Positions 54,954 to 63,678 of a stretch of 64,000 nucleotides of DNA are shown here, in pieces; the first letter of the stretch is position 1; the number at the start of each line of letters is the position of its first letter. The translations under genes were made by a program, and so were the position numbers. Source of the DNA: Lachnospiraceae bacterium. GTDB taxonomy: Bacteria; Bacillota; Clostridia; Lachnospirales; Lachnospiraceae. The stretch spans positions 1 through 64,000 of the forward strand of contig JAILOK010000036.1 of the NCBI GenBank assembly GCA_024690825.1, written 5' to 3'. The notes beneath the pieces were generated by a model. That model worked only from the letters and a program-made list of their open reading frames with translations, had not been told where the DNA came from and made no database searches.

Positions 54954-56318
54954 ATGGATTATGATGTGATCATTATCGGTGCCGGACCCGGCGGGATATT
55001 TGCCGCATACGAGCTGACAAAAAACAATACTTCGCTGAAGGTGGCTGTTTTCGAAGCAGGGCACTCTCTTGAGGACAGAAAGTGTCCGATAGACGGCGTA
55101 AAGATAAAAAACTGCATTCACTGCAAAAGCTGTTCGATCATGAGCGGTTTTGGCGGAGCAGGCGCTTTTTCCGACGGAAAGTATAACATAACCAATGATT
55201 TCGGCGGAACGCTTTATGAACACATAGGACGCGATGCAGCCATCGAACTCATGGAATATGTGGACAGGATAAATCTTGAAAACGGCGGGGAAGGCACCAG
55301 GCTTTATTCCACGACAAATACGGAACTTAAGAAGGTATGCCTGCAGAACAAGCTTCAGCTTCTGGATGCCTCTGTCAGGCATCTGGGAACGGATATCAAT
55401 TATGTTGTTCTGGGAAACCTTTACCGGGATTTAAAGGAAAAGGCGGATTTCTTTTTTATGACCCCGGTGGAGGATATAGACAAAACGGATGAAGGATTTC
55501 TGATACATACAAAGGATAAGGATTATTCCTGCGGAAAATGTATCGTATCGGCAGGAAGAATAGGCAGTAAATGGATGGAGGAAACCTGCAGGAAACTCGA
55601 CATTCCCACCAAGTCAAACAGGGTGGATATCGGTGTCAGGGTTGAGCTTCCCGCTGTTCTCTTTGCACATCTTACCGATGAACTTTATGAGAGCAAGATA
55701 GTATACCGTACCGAAAAGTTTGAAGACAGGGTCAGAACATTCTGTATGAATCCCTACGGAAGCGTGGTTACGGAAAATACAAACGGTATCGTCACGGTAA
55801 ACGGTCACAGCTATGACGATCCGGAAAAGAGAACAAAAAACACAAATTTTGCGCTTCTGGTCGCAAAGCACTTTTCAGAACCTTTTAAGGACAGCAACGG
55901 TTACGGTGAGAGCATCGCCAGACTTTCAAACATGCTCGGCGGCGGAGTCATAGTACAGCGCTTTGGAGATATCATCAGGGGAAGAAGAAGTACCGCCAAG
56001 AGAATAAAGGAAAACTTCGTAACTCCGACTCTTCAGGCCGAGCCCGGTGACTTAAGTCTGGTCCTGCCCAAAAGGATAATGGACGGGATACTTGAAATGA
56101 TCTACGCTCTTGACAAGATCGCTCCGGGAACCGCAAATGACGACACTCTGCTTTATGGCGTGGAAGTAAAATTCTACAACATGGAGGTCGATGTGAACGA
56201 AAACCTTGAGACAGCATACAAGGGACTTTATATAATAGGAGACGGCAGCGGAGTAACCCATTCTCTTTCGCACGCATCCGCAAGCGGAGTATATGTTGCG
56301 CGAAAGATCCTCGAATGA
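54954..56318 (+). CDS. FAD-dependent oxidoreductase of unknown substrate
   Basis: A 454-residue flavoprotein. The dinucleotide fold is DYDVIIIGAGPGGIFAAYEL at residues 2-21; a conserved CIHCKSCSIMSGFGGAGAFSDG block follows near residue 55 and the C-terminal FAD segment is GLYIIGDGSGVTHSLSHA. This block and length match the widespread bacterial FAD-dependent protein family often labelled only as NAD(P)/FAD dehydrogenase. No NAD site is obvious. GGAGG lies 8 bases before the ATG. The 93 bases before clpX contain a CCGTGATCAACGG stem with a T run that could partly terminate it. Confidence 0.8.
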   Translation: MDYDVIIIGAGPGGIFAAYELTKNNTSLKVAVFEAGHSLEDRKCPIDGVKIKNCIHCKSCSIMSGFGGAGAFSDGKYNITNDFGGTLYEHIGRDAAIELMEYVDRINLENGGEGTRLYSTTNTELKKVCLQNKLQLLDASVRHLGTDINYVVLGNLYRDLKEKADFFFMTPVEDIDKTDEGFLIHTKDKDYSCGKCIVSAGRIGSKWMEETCRKLDIPTKSNRVDIGVRVELPAVLFAHLTDELYESKIVYRTEKFEDRVRTFCMNPYGSVVTENTNGIVTVNGHSYDDPEKRTKNTNFALLVAKHFSEPFKDSNGYGESIARLSNMLGGGVIVQRFGDIIRGRRSTAKRIKENFVTPTLQAEPGDLSLVLPKRIMDGILEMIYALDKIAPGTANDDTLLYGVEVKFYNMEVDVNENLETAYKGLYIIGDGSGVTHSLSHASASGVYVARKILE

Positions 56319-56411
56319 CAAAATCCCGTGATTATGATATAGTAAACGCGTACTCCAAAACGAAAACTGCTTTTATCGATTGCCGTGATCAACGGATTTT
56401 TGAGGTAATAA

Positions 56412-57980
56412 ATGCCTGAAACACATGATAATAAAAAAGAATACTGCGCCATCTGCAGGAGAAGCGATAATGACGCCGGGAAGATGTTTCATCTGCCGGG
56501 CGGCATCAATATGTGCAGTGACTGCATGAGATCCTCTTTGGAATCCATGACAAAGATCGGTTATGCGGATCCCTTTGCGGCCCGGGCCGGAGTGCAGGCG
56601 GCACAGAAAGAACAGGAAAAGTCCGATGACGCCGGACAGGAAAAGAAAGTAATAAAGGAAAAAGCCTCAGCGGATGAAGTCACTGTCGAGGAGAATGTTC
56701 CCGAAGAAGAACCTGCAGAGGATAATGAAGAAGAGACAGCCGAAAATACCGGTACCGGATTCTTTGGCATACCGAACATACAGTTCCTTAATCTTTCGGA
56801 TTTCGGAAGTCTGGGACTGGGAGGTCCGAAACCAAAGGCCAAAAAGAAGGATCCCGATGCCCTGAAAAAACAGTTTGATCTGACAAAAATGCCCCGCCCT
56901 CACAAGATCAAGGAAATGCTTGATGAATATGTGATAGGACAGGATATGGCAAAGAAGGTCATTTCCGTGGCAGTCTATAACCATTACAAGAGAGTAAATG
57001 CCGATCTTTCCGATACCAATAAAAGAGAGATCGACAAGTCAAACATACTTATGATCGGCCCTACGGGCTGCGGAAAAACCTATCTGGTTCAGACGCTGGC
57101 AAAACTGCTTGATGTTCCTCTTGCCATTGCCGATGCCACATCCCTGACAGAAGCAGGCTACATAGGAGATGACATCGAATCTGTTGTGAGCAAACTTCTG
57201 ACCGCCGCGGGAAATGATGTGGCAAAAGCGGAATGCGGCATCATATTCATAGACGAGATAGACAAGCTTGCCAGGAAAAAGAATGCCACTACGCGCGATG
57301 TGAGCGGCGAAAGCGTACAACAGGGAATGCTGAAGCTTCTCGAAGGTTCAACGGTAGAAGTTCCTGTCGGAGCAAACAGCAAGAATGCCATGGTGCCTAT
57401 GGCCAAGGTGAATACAAAAAATATTTTATTCATCTGCGGAGGCGCGTTCCCCGATCTTGATGATATCATAAAGCAGAGACTGCGAAAGGAAACTTCCATA
57501 GGTTTTAATGCCGAACTTAAGGATAAATGGGACAAGGAAAAAAACATCCTTTCAAAGGTAACCGTAGAGGATATCAAAAGTTTCGGCATGATACCCGAAT
57601 TTGTCGGAAGAATGCCGATTATATGCACTCTTGAAGGATTAAATGAGGATGCTCTCGTAAAGATATTAAAGGAACCCAGGAACGCCATAACAAAGCAGTA
57701 TGAAGCATTGCTTGAGATGGATGAGGTCAAGCTTGAATTTACTGACGAGGCTCTTCACCTGATCGCAAAAAAGGCTCTCGAAAAGGACACCGGTGCAAGA
57801 GCACTCCGCGCTGTTATCGAGGAATTTATGCTGGATATAATGTTTGAGGTTCCCAAAGATGACAATATCGGAAGAGTTGTCATCACCGGAGATTTTGTCG
57901 AAGGAAAGGGAAGCCCGGACATAGTTATGAGAGGGCTTGAACAGGAAGTGCAGCCCCGGATAGGTTATGCGAACGGTTGA
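56412..57980 (+). CDS. clpX: ATP-dependent Clp protease ATPase ClpX with long acidic linker
   Basis: A 522-residue ClpX, about 100 longer than usual. The zinc-binding domain uses Cys12, Cys15, Cys35 and Cys38. Residues 55-150 form an unusual Glu-rich linker before the AAA core, which starts at HKIKEMLDEYVIGQDMAKK. Walker A is IGPTGCGKTYLVQTLA near residue 215, Walker B IIFIDEIDKLA, sensor and RALRAVIEE near the C-terminus. It feeds proteins to ClpP; clpP and tig, usual neighbours, are absent. Its last 14 bases overlap the LspA-like gene. Confidence 0.95.
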   Translation: MPETHDNKKEYCAICRRSDNDAGKMFHLPGGINMCSDCMRSSLESMTKIGYADPFAARAGVQAAQKEQEKSDDAGQEKKVIKEKASADEVTVEENVPEEEPAEDNEEETAENTGTGFFGIPNIQFLNLSDFGSLGLGGPKPKAKKKDPDALKKQFDLTKMPRPHKIKEMLDEYVIGQDMAKKVISVAVYNHYKRVNADLSDTNKREIDKSNILMIGPTGCGKTYLVQTLAKLLDVPLAIADATSLTEAGYIGDDIESVVSKLLTAAGNDVAKAECGIIFIDEIDKLARKKNATTRDVSGESVQQGMLKLLEGSTVEVPVGANSKNAMVPMAKVNTKNILFICGGAFPDLDDIIKQRLRKETSIGFNAELKDKWDKEKNILSKVTVEDIKSFGMIPEFVGRMPIICTLEGLNEDALVKILKEPRNAITKQYEALLEMDEVKLEFTDEALHLIAKKALEKDTGARALRAVIEEFMLDIMFEVPKDDNIGRVVITGDFVEGKGSPDIVMRGLEQEVQPRIGYANG

Positions 57981-58350
57981 ATATTTAAGTCTGTCGGCAG
58001 CCGTGGCTGCGCTTGACTGTATAATAAAGGCAAATATCAAGAAGCCCCTGATAACAAAAAACAGGGGCTTTGCACATAACAGGTTTGACAGATATCCGAA
58101 GGCTGTTGCGGCAGTTTCGGTCCTTCTTTCGGCAGGCATGTTTAAGGGAGTTGTATCCGGAGGGAAGGATGCCTTAGGATATTCACTGATACTCGGCGGA
58201 GCTCTTTCCAATACTTATGAAAGGGTTTTTAAGGGTTATGTGACTGATTATATCAGGATCGGAAATACTGTTTACAATATCTCCGACTTTATGATATTTG
58301 CCGGAGCATTGTTATTGATCATACAAAATCTTAAAGAAAAGGAATTATAA
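57967..58350 (+). CDS. Miniature signal peptidase II-like membrane protein
   Basis: A 127-residue membrane protein starting inside clpX. The C-terminal half carries the two LspA motifs: NTYERVFKGYVTDYI, matching N-x-x-DR then GYVxD, and YNISDFMIFAGALLL, matching FNxAD. The catalytic pair would be Asp94 and Asp107. The helix pairs before them are shortened and the first Asp of the LspA NxxDR motif is Glu here. Normal LspA is about 150-170 residues, so this is a reduced form. It may process lipoprotein signal peptides or be a non-classical paralog. Overlap with clpX implies co-translation. Confidence 0.6.
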   Translation: MRTVEYLSLSAAVAALDCIIKANIKKPLITKNRGFAHNRFDRYPKAVAAVSVLLSAGMFKGVVSGGKDALGYSLILGGALSNTYERVFKGYVTDYIRIGNTVYNISDFMIFAGALLLIIQNLKEKEL

Positions 58351-58353
58351 GGA

Positions 58354-59289
58354 ATGGGAAAGATAAAAGCGGTAGTATCACTCGGACATGATGCGCTCGG
58401 CATCACAACTTTGGAACAGTGGGATGCTGTCAAGGAAACCGCAAAAGCGCTTGCGGATCTCATTGAGGATGATTATGAACTGATCATCACTCATTCCAAT
58501 GGACCTCAGGTGTCCATGATACACAAGGCCATGACGGAACTTCGAAGGCTTTATCCCGACTATACGCCTGCAGCCATGTGCGTATGTACTGCCATGAGCC
58601 AGGGCTATGTGGGATATGATATCCAGAATTCCCTTAAAGCCGAACTTTTAAAACGCGGTATAGACAAGTCTGTAGCGACAATCCTGACCCAGGTCACAGT
58701 GGATGCCTATGATGATGCTTTTTATCATCCCACAAAAAAAATAGGCAGGCATATGACTGCCGAAGAAGCTGCAATGGAGGAAAGAAAGGGTAATTTCACT
58801 GTAGAGGACCCCGGCAGAGGATATCTGAGAGTGGTAGCAACACCCGAACCTCTTCATATAGTCGAAATAGACGCAATAAAAACCCTCTCTGATTCCGGCG
58901 CCGTTGTTATTGCGGCAGGCGGCGGAGGAATCCCGGTGATAGAGCAGAACGGTGCCTTAAGAGGAGCATCCGCAGTCATAGAAAAAGACAGCATAGCATC
59001 GCGTCTGGCAGTGGATACCGGAGCGGATATGCTGATCATCCTTACCGGGATAGATTCAGTAAAGATAGATTATAAGAAGGATACTGAAAGATCCGTTGCG
59101 CTTATGAATACGGGAGAGGCAAAGAAATATCTCGACGAGGGACAGTTCGGCGAGGGGACAATGAAGCCCAAGATAGAAGCAGCCATAGCTTTTCTCGAAA
59201 AAAGACCGGAGGCAAAAGTCCTCATCACTTCACTTTCAAAGGCAAGAGATGCCATAGAAGGTAATACCGGAACCACTATAATAAAATAA
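58354..59289 (+). CDS. arcC: Carbamate kinase
   Basis: A 311-residue amino-acid-kinase-fold enzyme that makes ATP from carbamoyl phosphate and ADP, or the reverse. Seen: ITHSNGPQVSMI near residue 48, VASPEPLHIVEIDAIK-like VATPEPLHIVEI, VIAAGGGGIPVI, AVIEKDSIASRLAVDTGAD and FGEGTMKPKIEAA. The N-terminal nucleotide loop reads VSLGHDALG where most family members have ALGGNAL, a variant also found in other Lachnospiraceae as far as I recall. Arginine deiminase partners arcA and arcB are not nearby. It starts 3 bases after the LspA-like stop. Confidence 0.9.
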   Translation: MGKIKAVVSLGHDALGITTLEQWDAVKETAKALADLIEDDYELIITHSNGPQVSMIHKAMTELRRLYPDYTPAAMCVCTAMSQGYVGYDIQNSLKAELLKRGIDKSVATILTQVTVDAYDDAFYHPTKKIGRHMTAEEAAMEERKGNFTVEDPGRGYLRVVATPEPLHIVEIDAIKTLSDSGAVVIAAGGGGIPVIEQNGALRGASAVIEKDSIASRLAVDTGADMLIILTGIDSVKIDYKKDTERSVALMNTGEAKKYLDEGQFGEGTMKPKIEAAIAFLEKRPEAKVLITSLSKARDAIEGNTGTTIIK

Positions 59290-59304
59290 TAACCGGAGTA
59301 CGGA

Positions 59305-60780
59305 ATGCTGTTTAATTCTTTCGGATATGCGGTTTTTCTGCCGGTGATCTTCTTACTTTACTGGGCGGTCCCGCATAAATACAGATATATCATACTGACT
59401 GCGGCTTCTCTGATCTTTTACATGTTCGGAGGACCTGCATTTGTTCTTCTGATACTGTTTGACGCATTCATCACATATGAAGCCGCTCTTTTCAGTGAAC
59501 GGACAGATGACAGGAGAGTCAAAAAGGCGGTTCTCATTTCCGCTCTGGTACTTTGCATAACAGTGCTCGGGTTCTTTAAATACTTCAATTTTACCCTTGA
59601 TACATTTGAAAAAATCTGCAATGTTCTTTCCATTCCCATGCAGCCCTTTACCAAAAGGATAATGCTGCCCGCCGGCATTTCTTTTTTCACCTTTCAGGCT
59701 TTGGGGTATATGATCGATGTATACAGAGGCACGGTAAAAGCGGAAAAAAATTTCCTGAAATACCTTCTTTTTGTATCCTTTTTCCCGCAGATAATGTCCG
59801 GTCCCATCGGCAGGGCAAAGGATCTTATGCCGCAGCTTTATTCAGAAAGACATTTTGACCCGGCACGGGCCTCTGAAGGCTTAAGGCAGATGCTTTGGGG
59901 TTACGCGAAAAAACTTGTCGTAGCCGATACTCTCACGCGCTATGTCGATGTCGTATTTGACAACCCGAAGGAATATTTCGGACTGACTCTCATCATGGCG
60001 GCAGTACTTTTCACATTCCAGATCTACTGTGATTTTTCCGGATATTCGGATATCGCCATAGGAACGGCAAAACTGTTCAATGTCGGGTTGATGACAAATT
60101 TTAAAAGTCCCTATTTTTCAAGGAGCGTCAAGGAATTCTGGGGAAGATGGCATATCTCTCTTTCAACATGGTTCCGCGATTATGTATATATCCCGCTTGG
60201 AGGGAACAGGTGCTCCGAAAAAAGAAACGCCTTTAATCTCATGGTGACTTTTCTCCTGTCGGGAATGTGGCACGGCGCAAACTGGACATTTATCCTGTGG
60301 GGTGCCCTTCACGGAGTATATCAGATCGTCGAAAACTTCTGTCACAGACACCTTTCCAAAAAGGAATACAGAAATATGAAGGAAAAAGATATCAAAAGGT
60401 CCGTGCCATGGAATATCGGGCATTTCATCCTGACCTTTGCCCTGGTTTCCTTCGCATGGAGTTTTTTCAGGGCCGACAACATAGGCGACATCGTCCATAT
60501 CGTAACGCATATGGCCCGGGGACTCGGACATCCGGTAAATTCCTATCTGATGATGCTCAACAATATGAACCTTTATAACAAAATGGTACTAAGGCTTTTC
60601 ATATACATAGTGATCCTTATGGCTGTCGATTTTATTGCATTGAAGCAGGATGTTTATGTTCTTTTCGGAAAACTGAAGACCCCCGTAAGATGGATAATAT
60701 ATGTGCTTCTGACGACCTTTGTCATAGTCGAGGCTCTTAACGGAGGCACTTCACAGCAGTTTATCTACTTCCAGTTTTAG
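59305..60780 (+). CDS. MBOAT-family O-acyltransferase (AlgI/DltB-like)
   Basis: A 491-residue membrane enzyme with about eleven helices. The MBOAT signature is complete: FWGRWHISLSTWFRDYVYIPLGG near residue 280 and the catalytic His in SGMWHGANWTFILWGALHG near 318. It should transfer acyl (usually acetyl) groups across the membrane to a surface polymer. GGAG lies 6 bases before the ATG. It is followed 24 bases later by an SGNH-like partner, the usual two-part arrangement for exopolysaccharide or wall O-acetylation. Dlt genes are absent, so D-alanylation is unlikely. Confidence 0.9.
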   Translation: MLFNSFGYAVFLPVIFLLYWAVPHKYRYIILTAASLIFYMFGGPAFVLLILFDAFITYEAALFSERTDDRRVKKAVLISALVLCITVLGFFKYFNFTLDTFEKICNVLSIPMQPFTKRIMLPAGISFFTFQALGYMIDVYRGTVKAEKNFLKYLLFVSFFPQIMSGPIGRAKDLMPQLYSERHFDPARASEGLRQMLWGYAKKLVVADTLTRYVDVVFDNPKEYFGLTLIMAAVLFTFQIYCDFSGYSDIAIGTAKLFNVGLMTNFKSPYFSRSVKEFWGRWHISLSTWFRDYVYIPLGGNRCSEKRNAFNLMVTFLLSGMWHGANWTFILWGALHGVYQIVENFCHRHLSKKEYRNMKEKDIKRSVPWNIGHFILTFALVSFAWSFFRADNIGDIVHIVTHMARGLGHPVNSYLMMLNNMNLYNKMVLRLFIYIVILMAVDFIALKQDVYVLFGKLKTPVRWIIYVLLTTFVIVEALNGGTSQQFIYFQF

Positions 60781-60804
60781 CAAAAGATCATCAAGGTGTA
60801 AGAT

Positions 60805-61878
60805 ATGAAGAAGTTTATTCTGAAATGCATATTATTTGCCCTTATTCTGGGAGTTATCTTTGTTCCGTTTGCTGTAGGCGTGGATCCCTACAATATTTTT
60901 CATGCCCGCGCTCCGAGACAGAACGGTGTGGAACCCAATAAAAATTATGTGAAAATGAAAAATGTTCTGGAACATCCCGATAAATTTGACTCCTTCCTGT
61001 TCGGTTCTTCAAGGGTCGGTTTTATGGATGTGACTCTGATGGATAACGGAACCTATTATGACATGACCTACTCGGAAGGTCTTCCGGCGGAGCATCTGGA
61101 CAATCTAAAGGTTATGATATCCCGCGGCATCATTCCAAAGAATGTTATCATAGGACTTGATGATATCTCATATTTCGTCGATCCGAAGATCCATGAGGGA
61201 CAGCTTTTCAGACTTAATTTCCCGTGGCTTGGAAAGCCGTCAAAAAAGATTTCTTTTTACCTGCGTTATTTTGACTTAAAGACCCTTTTTGATTCTCTTG
61301 ATGCCCTCGGAAAAAATAATTACAAAGATCCCATGTACACACGAAGGATGCTGGATACGGGTACGGAAAATCTGGACATAATCCCGGAGTTTAACGCAAG
61401 CGGCGCAAAAGCGTGGTGGTCGGATTATTATTATCCGAGAGAGGAAGTACTTGATGAGATAAGGGAAATAAAAGAGCTCTGTGCAGAATATGATATCAAT
61501 CTGAGGTTTTTCACAAACCCCATTCATGCCATGACCTATGCGAAGGATATAGACAACGGCTATCTTGTTTTCCTGAAAGAACTTGCGGAAGTTTCCGATT
61601 ACTGGAACTTTTCGGGTTTTAATAATGTGACATTAAATTATAATAACTACTACGAAACCTCTCATTACGATGCCGCAGTAGGCGAAAAGATCATTCAGGT
61701 TGTCTGTTATGACGGAACCGAGGAGGATCTTTTAGAGCAGGGATTCGGAGTATATGTCACGAAAGACAATGTGGATGAACTCTTAAAGATACTTAATGAC
61801 CAGGCAGTCAATTTTGACCTGCCGGTGAATACATACCGGGCTACATATAATAAAACCGGTGATGATGAAGATGAATGA
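60805..61878 (+). CDS. SGNH/DltD-like membrane-anchored partner of the MBOAT
   Basis: A 357-residue protein with one N-terminal signal-anchor helix (residues 5-25) and an extracytoplasmic domain. FGSSRVGF near residue 72 fits the Ser block of SGNH-type acyltransferases and ETSHYDAAVGEKI near 290 fits the Asp-His block (here S-HYDAA). Residue order and membrane anchor resemble DltD and AlgJ/X partners that receive the acyl group from an MBOAT. Catalytic competence is inferred. The tail is acidic. A repeat cluster begins 44 bases after the stop. Confidence 0.72.
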   Translation: MKKFILKCILFALILGVIFVPFAVGVDPYNIFHARAPRQNGVEPNKNYVKMKNVLEHPDKFDSFLFGSSRVGFMDVTLMDNGTYYDMTYSEGLPAEHLDNLKVMISRGIIPKNVIIGLDDISYFVDPKIHEGQLFRLNFPWLGKPSKKISFYLRYFDLKTLFDSLDALGKNNYKDPMYTRRMLDTGTENLDIIPEFNASGAKAWWSDYYYPREEVLDEIREIKELCAEYDINLRFFTNPIHAMTYAKDIDNGYLVFLKELAEVSDYWNFSGFNNVTLNYNNYYETSHYDAAVGEKIIQVVCYDGTEEDLLEQGFGVYVTKDNVDELLKILNDQAVNFDLPVNTYRATYNKTGDDEDE

Positions 61879-61922
61879 TCGATACAAGGCATATTGATCA
61901 GTGTTTTTTGTTCGATAAGACA

Positions 61923-62100
61923 GCATAGTCATATATGTTTTACTGTTTTACAAAAAAACAAGACGATATAGTCATATGTGTTTTAAGAAAGTAAAACGGC
62001 ATAGTCATATGTGTTTTGTGAACTTAGAACTGTCCGAGCCGTGAACAAAACATATATGACTATGCCGCCTTGTTTTTAGTAAAACACATATGACTATGCC
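61923..62100. repeat. Cluster of five CATAGTCATATGTGTTTT-type units, three direct and two inverted
   Basis: Plus-orientation units at 61923-61941, 61965-61984 and 61998-62017; inverted units at 62047-62066 and 62081-62100. The core is GGCATAGTCATATGTGTTTT, each with a CATATG or CATATATG centre. Upstream of units the pattern AAACAAG followed by G-rich bases recurs. The third and fourth units can form one long hairpin around 62018-62046. The array fills almost the whole space between the SGNH gene and htrA; a sixth partial copy (AAAACATAT) starts at 62117. No coding frame is present. Confidence 0.85.
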
Positions 62101-62132
62101 TGTGTTAATACTCGCAAAACATATCGCATCAT

Positions 62133-63521
62133 TCAGGTTTCGGATTTGGCTCCGAGCTTCACGGTATGCTTTTCTTCCGCATATCCGCCGTCCTTCTGCG
62201 TCTGCACGGTCACCTCAACCTCTTCTCCTGCTTCATAATACTGCATGAGATCCTTAAGTTCTTCCATGCTGCTGACGCTCTGCCCGTCAAATTTTGTGAT
62301 AATATCACCTTTTTTCAGTCCTGCTTCATCTGCGGGTGATCCCGATTCCACCTGTGCAAGATAGATGCCTTCCGGCATATCGTATGTATCTGCCACATCA
62401 CGCGCTACTGCAACACCGGCAATTCCAAGATATGCCTGTTTGCCCTCTTCCACTTTCTTCTTAGTGGATTTGTTCATAAGTTCTTCTATGATCGGCCTGG
62501 CTGTGGATATGGGAATCGCATATCCCATTCCCTCTATGCCGTTTCCGCCGGCCTTGGCTTCATTTATACCGATGAGCTCACCGTCAATATTAAGGAGGGC
62601 TCCTCCGGAATTTCCCGGATTGATGGCGGCATCAGTCTGGATCAGGGCATGCTCACCGTTGTCAAGTTCTATGGTTCGGTTTAGCGCACTTACGATACCG
62701 GTCGTAACGGATTGTCCGTAACCGAGGGCATTTCCTATGGCTATAACAGGTTCCCCGACTTCAAGGCTTTCGCTGTCGCCTAAAGTGGCTATCTTTATGG
62801 CATCGATCGTATTCTGGGAAAGGCTGTCAAATTCAACTGCTATGACCGCAATATCCGCAGCCTTGTCCTGACCTTTGAAATTAGCTTCCGCCACGCTGCC
62901 ATCCACAAACTGCACTGAAAGTGTTGTGGCGTCGGAAACAACATGTTCATTTGTAACGATCAGAAGTTCATCATCATCTTCACCGACTATGATACCGGAA
63001 CCCGATGCTTCGCTCTGCTGCTGTATCTCCTGTCCAAACCATGTTGTTCCGGTTATGACCATGTCATTTGTTATCGCAACAACCGCAGGTGTAACATCCG
63101 CAGCCACCTTTGTAACATCCGTCACCGTAGTCTTCGCAGAACCCGCCGTTGTAGTTGTGATCTTTTTATCTCCGTTTGAGATCCTGTCCGTCGTTTCCGT
63201 AACGGAGATCTCCTTCTTCCCCGAAACCGGGATATCGGCTTCCGCCTCTGTTTTTGTATCTGTCAGGACATTTACGAGATAAAAAGCTCCTCCCGCACAA
63301 AGTCCGAAGATAAGACCCAACGCCACGCTGACAAGAGCTTTCCTGAAAAATCCGGGCTTCTTTTTCTTGTTTTTGGGTCCCTGCGCCGGTGCAGGACCCT
63401 CGGGAATGTGCACTCCCGCGCCGGGACTGCTGGTATACTGGTAGGATGTGTAATGGGGACGCGGCACTACAGGCGTACTCTCATTCATTTCTTCTCTTCT
63501 TTCATTGTCATCTTCATACAT
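62133..63521 (-). CDS. HtrA/DegP-type serine protease with PDZ domain
   Basis: The ATG at 63521 has AAGG eight bases upstream; a GTG three codons earlier overlaps the ribosome site. A 462-residue membrane-anchored protease: a cytoplasmic Pro-rich start, one transmembrane helix near residues 75-97, a Thr-rich linker, then a chymotrypsin-fold domain with His193 (VTNEHVVSD), Asp223 (KAADIAVIAVE) and Ser305 (NPGNSGGALL), and one PDZ domain (about 365-455, GDIITKFDGQSV). It degrades misfolded surface proteins. Direct repeats upstream suggest control by a response regulator. Ends close to the repeat cluster. Confidence 0.93.
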   Translation of the reverse strand: MYEDDNERREEMNESTPVVPRPHYTSYQYTSSPGAGVHIPEGPAPAQGPKNKKKKPGFFRKALVSVALGLIFGLCAGGAFYLVNVLTDTKTEAEADIPVSGKKEISVTETTDRISNGDKKITTTTAGSAKTTVTDVTKVAADVTPAVVAITNDMVITGTTWFGQEIQQQSEASGSGIIVGEDDDELLIVTNEHVVSDATTLSVQFVDGSVAEANFKGQDKAADIAVIAVEFDSLSQNTIDAIKIATLGDSESLEVGEPVIAIGNALGYGQSVTTGIVSALNRTIELDNGEHALIQTDAAINPGNSGGALLNIDGELIGINEAKAGGNGIEGMGYAIPISTARPIIEELMNKSTKKKVEEGKQAYLGIAGVAVARDVADTYDMPEGIYLAQVESGSPADEAGLKKGDIITKFDGQSVSSMEELKDLMQYYEAGEEVEVTVQTQKDGGYAEEKHTVKLGAKSET

Positions 63522-63596
63522 AAATATCACCTTCTTCTTTTATATGAGACTTAACCGGCATTCCGGTCTGTCTTTTTATTGTTATGGGATAAGTAT

Positions 63597-63621
63597 ATTT
63601 TTGAAATGTGTTCGAAATGTG
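63597..63621 (-). promoter_or_regulatory. Direct repeats upstream of the htrA -35
   Basis: GAAATGTG occurs at 63603-63610 and 63614-63621, period 11 bases. On the minus strand it lies immediately upstream of a weak -35 TTTCAA (63597-63602), with AACAAT- or TAACAA-type -10 16-17 bases on. An ACCGG/CCGGT stem lies in the leader. Confidence 0.45.
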
Positions 63622-63678
63622 AAGAAGATTTATATATTTTGTGTTTTATGATCTTTTGATGCCAAACCTTAAAAATAC

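Noticed and set aside
61923..62100. CRISPR array
   Set aside because: Units occur in both orientations, spacing is irregular, and no cas genes are near.
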